A stretch of DNA of 39,840 bases, taken from contig CADCHN010000028.1 of assembly GCA_902801295.1 (NCBI GenBank), positions 1 to 39,840 on the forward strand, given 5' to 3'. Below the pieces are notes generated by a model. The model was not told the DNA's origin and searched no databases. It saw only the letters and a list, made by a program, of their open reading frames with translations. Positions 34,703-39,840 of this stretch are shown here, piece after piece. Source of the DNA: Oscillospiraceae bacterium. Its GTDB lineage: Bacteria; Bacillota; Clostridia; Oscillospirales; Oscillospiraceae. Position 1 is the stretch's first letter; the number at the start of each line of letters is the position of its first letter. Made by a program: the position numbers and the translations under genes.

Positions 34703-35944
34703 ATGAAAAAGATCATTGCTCTGCTGCTCGCCCTCGTGATGGTGTTCGCGCTCGCCGCCTGCGGTGAGAAGCCCGCCGAGAACAATGCTCCCGCTGAGAA
34801 CAATGCTCCCGCCGAGAACAACACCCCCGCCGAGGCCGGCACTGTCACCGTCAAGGCCGGTTTCATCTTCCTGCACGATGAAAACTCCACCTATGACCTG
34901 AACTTCATCAACGCCGCCAAGGCTGCCTGCGAGAAGCTGGGTGTTGAGTACCTGCTCAAGACCGGTATTCCCGAGGGCCAGGAGTGCTACGACGCCGCCG
35001 CTGAGCTCGTCGACGAAGGCTGCAACTTCATCTTTGCCGACTCCTTCGGCCATGAGCCCTTCCTGATCCAGGCCGCCAAGGAATTCCCCGAGGTTCAGTT
35101 CTGCCACGCCACCGGCACGAGAGCCCACACCGAGGGTCTCGCCAACTACCACAACGGTTTCGCCTCCATCTATGAAGGCCGCTTCCTGGGCGGTGTCGCT
35201 GCCGGCCTGAAGCTCAACCAGATGATCGAGGAAGGCACCATCACCGCTGATCAGGCCAAGGTCGGCTACGTCGGCGCGTTCCCCTATGCCGAAGTGAAGT
35301 CCGGCTACACCAGCTTCTTCCTCGGCGTCCGCTACGCCTGCCCCACTGCCACCATGGAAGTCACCTTCACCAACTCCTGGTATGACCCGACCCTCGAGAA
35401 GGAAGGCGCCACCAAGCTCATCAACAACGGCTGCGTCCTCATCTCCGAGCATGCCGACTCCATGGGCGCTCCCACCGAGTGCGAGTCCAACAACATCCCC
35501 TTCGTGTTCTACAACGGCTCCGCCGCTGACGCCTGCCCCAACACCTTCATCGTCGCTTCCCGCATCGACTGGGCTCCCTACATGGAGTTCGCCATGACCT
35601 GCGTTGCCAACGGCGAGGCCATCCCCGCTGACTGGACCGGCACCATTGCCACCGGCTCCGTGAAGCTGACCGAGATCAACGAGCAGGCTGCCGCCCCCGG
35701 CACCGCTGAGAAGCTGGCCGAGGTTCAGGCCGCTCTGGAAGACGGCTCCCTCAAGGTCTTCGACACCGCCACCTTCACCGTCAACGGCGAGACCCTGACC
35801 GAGTACCTGGCTGACGTGGACGACATGGGCGACTTCCAGCCCGAGACCAACGTCATCTCCGACGGCTACTTCCACGAGTCCGAGTTCCGCTCCGCTCCTT
35901 ACTTTGACATCGACATCGACGGCATCACCAACATCGACGCCTGA
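34703..35944 (+). CDS. BMP-family ABC transporter substrate-binding lipoprotein
   Basis: Binds a nucleoside outside the membrane for the transporter encoded downstream. The 413-residue precursor has a lipoprotein signal ending FALAAC with the lipidated C20, then a short linker of repeated PAENN units, and the bimodular Bmp/PnrA fold (TVKAGFIFLHDENSTYDLNFINAAK; FIFADSFGHEPF; AKVGYVGAFPYAEVKSGYTSFFLGVRYACP; GCVLISEHADSM). ATGAGGAGACAACAA precedes the ATG. Guanine riboswitch control supports purine nucleosides as substrate. Highest-biased codon use of the window suggests strong expression. Confidence 0.95.
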   Translation: MKKIIALLLALVMVFALAACGEKPAENNAPAENNAPAENNTPAEAGTVTVKAGFIFLHDENSTYDLNFINAAKAACEKLGVEYLLKTGIPEGQECYDAAAELVDEGCNFIFADSFGHEPFLIQAAKEFPEVQFCHATGTRAHTEGLANYHNGFASIYEGRFLGGVAAGLKLNQMIEEGTITADQAKVGYVGAFPYAEVKSGYTSFFLGVRYACPTATMEVTFTNSWYDPTLEKEGATKLINNGCVLISEHADSMGAPTECESNNIPFVFYNGSAADACPNTFIVASRIDWAPYMEFAMTCVANGEAIPADWTGTIATGSVKLTEINEQAAAPGTAEKLAEVQAALEDGSLKVFDTATFTVNGETLTEYLADVDDMGDFQPETNVISDGYFHESEFRSAPYFDIDIDGITNIDA

Positions 35945-35959
35945 TGATTCCATCGCTTT

Positions 35960-36054
35960 GGGAAGTCCCGGCACCCCGGGACTTCCCGGGCCCTTTGCCT
36001 GCGCTGCAAAGGGCAGCGTGGGGGCAATCGTCCCTGCGTTGCCCTTTGCAGCGC
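35960..36054 (+). repeat. Intercistronic double hairpin between binding protein and ATPase genes
   Basis: Two perfect stems, 12 bp (35960-35971 with 35976-35987) and 15 bp (36001-36015 with 36040-36054), with no U-run. They probably protect the upstream mRNA and reduce downstream transcription, giving more binding protein than ATPase. Confidence 0.75.
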
Positions 36055-36091
36055 GTCGCGTCTCTTGATACCTGTTACGGAGGAATATTCC

Positions 36092-37585
36092 ATGGACAAC
36101 AAAACTCCCGCCGTTACCATGCGCAACATCACCAAGCGCTTCGGCCCGGTGGTCGCCAACGACAAGGTCTGGCTGAACATCTACCGGGGCGAGATCCTGG
36201 CCCTGCTGGGCGAAAACGGCAGCGGCAAAACGACGCTGATGAACATGCTCTCCGGCATCTACTTCCCCGACGAGGGCGAGATCGCCATTGACGGCAAGGA
36301 GGTCGTCATCCGCTCGCCGAAGGACGCCTTTGATCTCGGCATCGGCATGATCCACCAGCACTTCAAGCTGGTCGACGTGCTCTCCGCCGCGGAAAACATC
36401 GTGCTCGGCCTGCCCGGCAAGCTCGATCTGAAGGCAGCCTCCGAGAAGATCCGCGCGATCTGCGAGGCCTACGGCTTCGAGGTCGATCCCAACCAGAAGA
36501 TCTACAACATGTCTGTCAGCCAGAAGCAGACCGTGGAAATCGTCAAGGTGCTCTACCGCGGCGCGGACATTCTGATCCTCGACGAGCCCACCGCCGTGCT
36601 GACCCCGCAGGAGACGGACAAGCTCTTCGCCGTGCTGCGCAACATGCGCAACGACGGCAAGGCCATCGTCATCATCACCCACAAGATGCACGAGGTGGAG
36701 GCACTGTCCGACCGCGTGGCCGTGCTGCGCCACGGACAGTTTATCGGCGACATGCCGACCAAAACCACCAACGCGCAGGAGATGACCAACATGATGGTCG
36801 GCCATCCCGTGGTATTGAACATCGCGCGTCCCGAGCCGAAGGACCCGAAGCCGCGCGTCGAGGTCAAGGGCCTGACTGTGCGCGACATTGAGGGCACGCT
36901 CAAGCTCGACGACGTGAGCTTTACCGCCAATTCCGGCGAGATCCTCGGCATCGCAGGCATCTCCGGCTGCGGCCAGAAGGAGCTGCTGGAGGCCATCGCC
37001 GGCCTGGACGGCACCCGCGAGGAGCTGATCGGCAAGGATCCGCTCAGCATCCAGGAGATGGGCGTGAGCCTCTCCTTCGTGCCGGAGGACCGCCTCGGCA
37101 TGGGTCTCGTGGGCAACATGGACCTCTCGGACAACATGATGCTCCGCTCTTTCCGCCGCGGCCGCTCGGTCTTTACCGACCGCAAGACCCCGCATCAGCT
37201 GGCCGAAACGGTCGTGCGCGACCTGGAGGTCAGCACGCCCGGCGTGAGCACGCCGGTGCGCCGCCTCTCCGGCGGCAACGTCCAGAAGGTGCTGGTCGGG
37301 CGCGAGATCGCCTCCGCTCCCACCGTGCTGCTGACGGCCTACGCCGTACGCGGCCTGGACATCAACTCGTCCTACACGATTTACGACCTCATCAACCGCC
37401 AGAAGGCCGCGGGCGTCGCCGTCATTTACGTCGGTGAAGACCTGGACGTGCTGCTGGAGCTGGCCGACCGCATCCTTGTGCTCTGCGGCGGCAAGGTCAG
37501 CGGCATCGTACCAGGCCGCGGCGCGAAAAAACGCGAGGTCGGCCTGATGATGACAAAGCTGGGAGGTGAGCAGGCGCATGAATAA
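36092..37585 (+). CDS. Nucleoside ABC transporter ATPase (two-domain, RbsA/YufO type)
   Basis: A 497-residue fusion of two nucleotide-binding domains. Domain 1 has LLGENGSGKTTLMNML (Walker A), MSVSQKQTVEIVKVLYR (signature) and ILILDEPTAVLTPQE (Walker B). Domain 2 has a degenerate Walker A (GISGCGQKE), a good LSGGNVQKVLVGREIA signature, and VLLTAYAVRGLD where Walker B would be, lacking the Asp-Glu pair. So only one composite ATP site seems catalytic. GGAGGAATATTCC precedes the ATG at 36092. Its end overlaps the first permease start by 8 nt. Confidence 0.95.
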   Translation: MDNKTPAVTMRNITKRFGPVVANDKVWLNIYRGEILALLGENGSGKTTLMNMLSGIYFPDEGEIAIDGKEVVIRSPKDAFDLGIGMIHQHFKLVDVLSAAENIVLGLPGKLDLKAASEKIRAICEAYGFEVDPNQKIYNMSVSQKQTVEIVKVLYRGADILILDEPTAVLTPQETDKLFAVLRNMRNDGKAIVIITHKMHEVEALSDRVAVLRHGQFIGDMPTKTTNAQEMTNMMVGHPVVLNIARPEPKDPKPRVEVKGLTVRDIEGTLKLDDVSFTANSGEILGIAGISGCGQKELLEAIAGLDGTREELIGKDPLSIQEMGVSLSFVPEDRLGMGLVGNMDLSDNMMLRSFRRGRSVFTDRKTPHQLAETVVRDLEVSTPGVSTPVRRLSGGNVQKVLVGREIASAPTVLLTAYAVRGLDINSSYTIYDLINRQKAAGVAVIYVGEDLDVLLELADRILVLCGGKVSGIVPGRGAKKREVGLMMTKLGGEQAHE

Positions 37586-38678
37586 GAAAACACAGGACCC
37601 CCTGTTCCATATCGCCAAACGCAGCTCCCTGCCCTGGACCCTCTCCTGGGCGATCCGCGGCGGCGCGCTGATTCTGGCGCTGCTCGTCTGCGCGCTGATT
37701 ACCACCCTCGTCACCGGCGAAGACCCCATCCAGGTCTACGTTGCGATTTTCAAGGGTTCCTTCGGCACCAGCCGCAAGGTCTGGGTGCTGCTGCAGAATA
37801 TCGCCATGCTGCTGTGCGTGTCTCTGGCCGTCACGCCCGCGTTCCGGATGCGCTTCTGGAACATCGGCGCCGAGGGTCAGGCGCTCATCGGCGGTCTCGC
37901 CGCCGCGGCCTGCATGATCCTTCTGCCCGGCAAGCTGCCCAACTGGGCCATCATCGTTTGCATGACGGTGTCCAGCATCCTCGCCGGCGCGATCTGGGGC
38001 GGCATCCCCGCCTTCTTCAAGGCCAAGTGGAACACGAACGAGACGCTCTTCACCCTGATGATGAACTATGTGGCCACACAGCTGGTGGCCTACTACTGCG
38101 TGGTCTGGGAGTCTCCCAAGGGCTCGGGCAACATCGGCGTCATCAACCTCAACACGCAGATCGGCTGGTTCCCGCAGATCGGCAGCTACAAGTATCTGCT
38201 GAACATTCTGATCGTGGCCGTCGTATGCGTGGCCATGTACATCTATCTCAACTACTCCAAGCACGGCTATGAGATCTCCGTCGTCGGCGAGAGCGAGCGC
38301 ACCGCGCGCTACGTCGGCATCAAGGTCGACCGGGTCATCATCCGCACGATGCTGCTCTCCGGCGCCGTCTGCGGCCTGGCCGGCCTGCTGCTGGTCGGCA
38401 GCACCAACCACACCCTGACGCCCACCATCGTCGACGGGCGCGGCTTTACCGCCGTCATGGTCTCATGGCTGGCCAAGTTCAACCCCATCTGGATGATCCT
38501 GACGAGCTTCCTGCTGGTCTTTCTGTCCCGCGGCGCCGGCGAAATCGCCACCAATTTCGGTCTGAACCAGTCCTTCGGCGATATTCTGACCGGTGTGATC
38601 CTCTTCTTCATCATCGGCAGCGAGTTCTTCATCAATTACAAGCTCATCTTCCGCCGCCCGGCGGGAAAGGAGGACTGA
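37578..38678 (+). CDS. Nucleoside ABC transporter permease 1
   Basis: A 366-residue permease of the BPD_transp_2 (YufP/NupP-like) family with about 10 helices. FWNIGAEGQALIGGLAAAACMILLP (about 94-118), GAIWGGIPAFFKAKWNTNETLFTLMMNYVA and GESERTARYVGIKVDRVIIRTMLLSGAVCGLAGLLLV are typical. GGGAGGTGAG lies 8 nt before the ATG at 37578; a GTG at 37566 is also in frame but the ribosome binding site favours the ATG. Overlaps the ATPase by 8 nt. Confidence 0.94.
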   Translation: MNKKTQDPLFHIAKRSSLPWTLSWAIRGGALILALLVCALITTLVTGEDPIQVYVAIFKGSFGTSRKVWVLLQNIAMLLCVSLAVTPAFRMRFWNIGAEGQALIGGLAAAACMILLPGKLPNWAIIVCMTVSSILAGAIWGGIPAFFKAKWNTNETLFTLMMNYVATQLVAYYCVVWESPKGSGNIGVINLNTQIGWFPQIGSYKYLLNILIVAVVCVAMYIYLNYSKHGYEISVVGESERTARYVGIKVDRVIIRTMLLSGAVCGLAGLLLVGSTNHTLTPTIVDGRGFTAVMVSWLAKFNPIWMILTSFLLVFLSRGAGEIATNFGLNQSFGDILTGVILFFIIGSEFFINYKLIFRRPAGKED

Positions 38679-38681
38679 GCC

Positions 38682-39674
38682 GTGTTTGACTTTATTTCCT
38701 TCATCCCCCGCGCCATCGTGCAGGGCATTCCGCTGCTGCTGGGCAGCACCGGCGAAACCCTGACCGAGAAGTCCGGCAACCTGAACCTCGGCATCCCTGG
38801 CGTGATGTACGTCGGCGCGATTTCCGGCGTCATCGGCTCCTTCTTCTATGAGCAGTCGCACACGGGCGACGCCTTCAGCTCGGCCGCCGCGATCCTGATC
38901 CCGCTCGGCTGCTGCCTGCTCGGCTCGCTGCTGATGGGTCTGCTTTACTGCTTCCTCACCGTGACGCTGCGCGCCAACCAGAACGTGACCGGCCTTGCGC
39001 TGACCACCTTCGGCGTCGGCTTCGGCAACTTCTTCGGCGGCTCGCTCATCAAGCTCTCCGGCAGCTCCCTGCCCTCCGTCATTCTCACCGCCACAAGCAA
39101 CGTCTTCCGCCGCTCTCTGCCCGCAGCGGAGAAGCTGGGCTGGTTCGGCAAGCTCTTTTTGAGCTACGGCTTCCTCGCCTATATCGCCGTGATCATCGCC
39201 CTCACGGCCGCCTACATTCTCAGCCGCACCCGCACGGGTCTGCACCTGCGCGCCGTGGGCGAGAGCCCGAACACCGCGGACGCCGCCGGCATCGATGTGG
39301 CGCGCTATAAATACGCCGCCACCTGCCTCGGCAGCATGATCGCCGGTCTCGGCGGATTGTACTACGTGATGGACTACGCCAGCGGCGTTTGGACCAACGA
39401 CGCCTTCGGCGACCGCGGGTGGCTCGCGATCGCGCTCGTTATCTTCACGATCTGGCGGCCCAATGTGGGCGTGCTGGCCTCCTTCCTGTTCGGCGGCCTG
39501 TACATCCTGCATATGTACATCCCCTCCGGCATGAACCTGGCCGTCAAGGAAATCTACAAGATGGCGCCCTACGTCGTCACGATCATCGTGCTGATCATTA
39601 CCTCGATGCGCAACAAGCGCGAGAACCAGCCCCCTGCCTCCCTGGGTCTGGCCTTCTTCCGCGAGGAGCGATAA
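38682..39674 (+). CDS. Nucleoside ABC transporter permease 2
   Basis: The second permease (330 residues, about nine helices) of the heterodimeric channel. GTGETLTEKSGNLNLGIPGVMYVGA-type segment (TGETLTEKSGNLNLGIPGVM, about 23-42), QNVTGLALTTFGVGFGNFFGG and TGLHLRAVGESPNTADAAGIDVARYKYAATCLGSMIAGLGG are the family signatures. The GTG start is 3 nt after permease 1 with AAAGGAGGA upstream. The downstream hairpin at 39678 ends the operon. Confidence 0.94.
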   Translation: MFDFISFIPRAIVQGIPLLLGSTGETLTEKSGNLNLGIPGVMYVGAISGVIGSFFYEQSHTGDAFSSAAAILIPLGCCLLGSLLMGLLYCFLTVTLRANQNVTGLALTTFGVGFGNFFGGSLIKLSGSSLPSVILTATSNVFRRSLPAAEKLGWFGKLFLSYGFLAYIAVIIALTAAYILSRTRTGLHLRAVGESPNTADAAGIDVARYKYAATCLGSMIAGLGGLYYVMDYASGVWTNDAFGDRGWLAIALVIFTIWRPNVGVLASFLFGGLYILHMYIPSGMNLAVKEIYKMAPYVVTIIVLIITSMRNKRENQPPASLGLAFFREER

Positions 39675-39677
39675 CAG

Positions 39678-39710
39678 AAAAGCTCCGGGACTGTGTCCCG
39701 GAGCTTTTTC
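39678..39710 (+). terminator. Terminator of the transporter operon
   Basis: A perfect 13-bp stem (39678-39690 with 39696-39708, arm AAAAGCTCCGGGA), 5-nt loop and short T-run. Confidence 0.9.
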
Positions 39711-39778
39711 AACTTCAATAACAAATACGCCCGGACGGATTTTGAACCGAACCAGTAAAAACGGACAATAGACAAAAG

Positions 39779-39817
39779 CCCCCTGATGTAGGAAAATGAA
39801 AGTACTACATCAGGGGG
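39779..39817 (+). promoter_or_regulatory. Hairpin covering the ribosome binding site of the last gene
   Basis: CCCCCTGATGTAG (39779-39791) pairs perfectly with CTACATCAGGGGG (39805-39817). The GGGGG that would act as Shine-Dalgarno site is in the right arm, 7 nt before the ATG at 39825, so read-through mRNA would be poorly translated. Confidence 0.65.
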
Positions 39818-39824
39818 TATCATT

Positions 39825-39840
39825 ATGGCAAGAAAGTATC
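39825..39840 (+). CDS. Start of a gene, possibly an IS3-type transposase (partial)
   Basis: Only five codons (MARKY) are in the window. MARKY-type starts plus the upstream hairpin recall IS3-family OrfA proteins of clostridia, but this is a guess from very little sequence. Confidence 0.35.

Noticed and set aside
34676..37729. 1017-codon minus-strand frame opposite the nucleoside transporter
   Set aside because: Shadow of the BMP lipoprotein and ATPase genes; no ribosome binding site or family motif.

Overview
The window looks like a chromosomal segment of a GC-rich, low-G+C-phylum (Firmicutes) gut-type clostridium, most plausibly an Oscillospirales/Oscillospiraceae member. The basis is gene content (glutamine synthetase type III, the hprK-murB-rapZ-whiA-dnaE block, DUF951, a guanine riboswitch on a BMP-type nucleoside transporter), strong AGGAGG ribosome binding sites, TTGACA-17-TATAAT-like promoters and U-tailed hairpin terminators. 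The species cannot be named from this sequence alone. Almost all DNA is housekeeping or metabolic.

Layout. 1-4640: a partial LysR regulator divergent from a glnA(III)-glmS operon (glutamine, then glucosamine-6-P). 4640-6384: a visibly AT-richer insertion with one SDR gene, GGTAGTAAA repeats and a 45-nt direct repeat at both sides. 6385-9340 (minus strand): M42 aminopeptidase, cysK and an MBL-fold hydrolase. 9409-11510: rarA, a DUF951 protein, a GIY-YIG protein and a small Lys-tailed membrane protein. 11512-14280: cysE (minus) divergent from rpsB-tsf. 14269-18012: a VTT membrane protein, then an autoregulated-looking MarR-MFS-GDPD group. 18026-23087: a six-gene operon (SPFH, ribbon-helix-helix, DUF1648, CPBP protease, ABC ATPase, ABC permease). 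23108-23530: tRNA-Asp, tRNA-Thr and a duplicated tRNA-Thr 3' end. 23558-25851: a membrane-anchored protein of unknown function and an anchored PIG-L deacetylase. 25888-33211: hprK, murB, rapZ, whiA, dnaE. 33261-34344: rpmB and xpt. 34414-39710: guanine riboswitch, BMP lipoprotein, ABC ATPase and two permeases (purine nucleoside uptake). 39779-39840: a hairpin and the first codons of what may be an insertion-sequence transposase.

How parts work together. Sulfur assimilation (cysE, cysK) lies on both sides of rarA. xpt and the riboswitch-controlled transporter form a purine salvage neighbourhood. The SPFH-to-ABC operon looks like an envelope/transport module whose small RHH protein may bind two TGATATCA palindromes placed one helical turn apart on its promoter.

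Most notable observations: (1) glmS and rpsB, both normally essential, each lack about 19-20 nt inside a conserved motif, which shifts the frame; an assembly or consensus error is the simplest explanation. (2) The 45-nt repeats around the SDR insertion differ only synonymously within a TTG-started reading frame that resembles the N-terminus of low-molecular-weight tyrosine phosphatases, suggesting an element that carries a copy of the gene start it targets. (3) The tRNA-Thr 3' end is duplicated 160 nt downstream and can be drawn as a tRNA-like fold followed by a terminator. (4) The tandem palindromes of the RHH operon. I saw no CRISPR array, rRNA, prophage or recognisable defence system.
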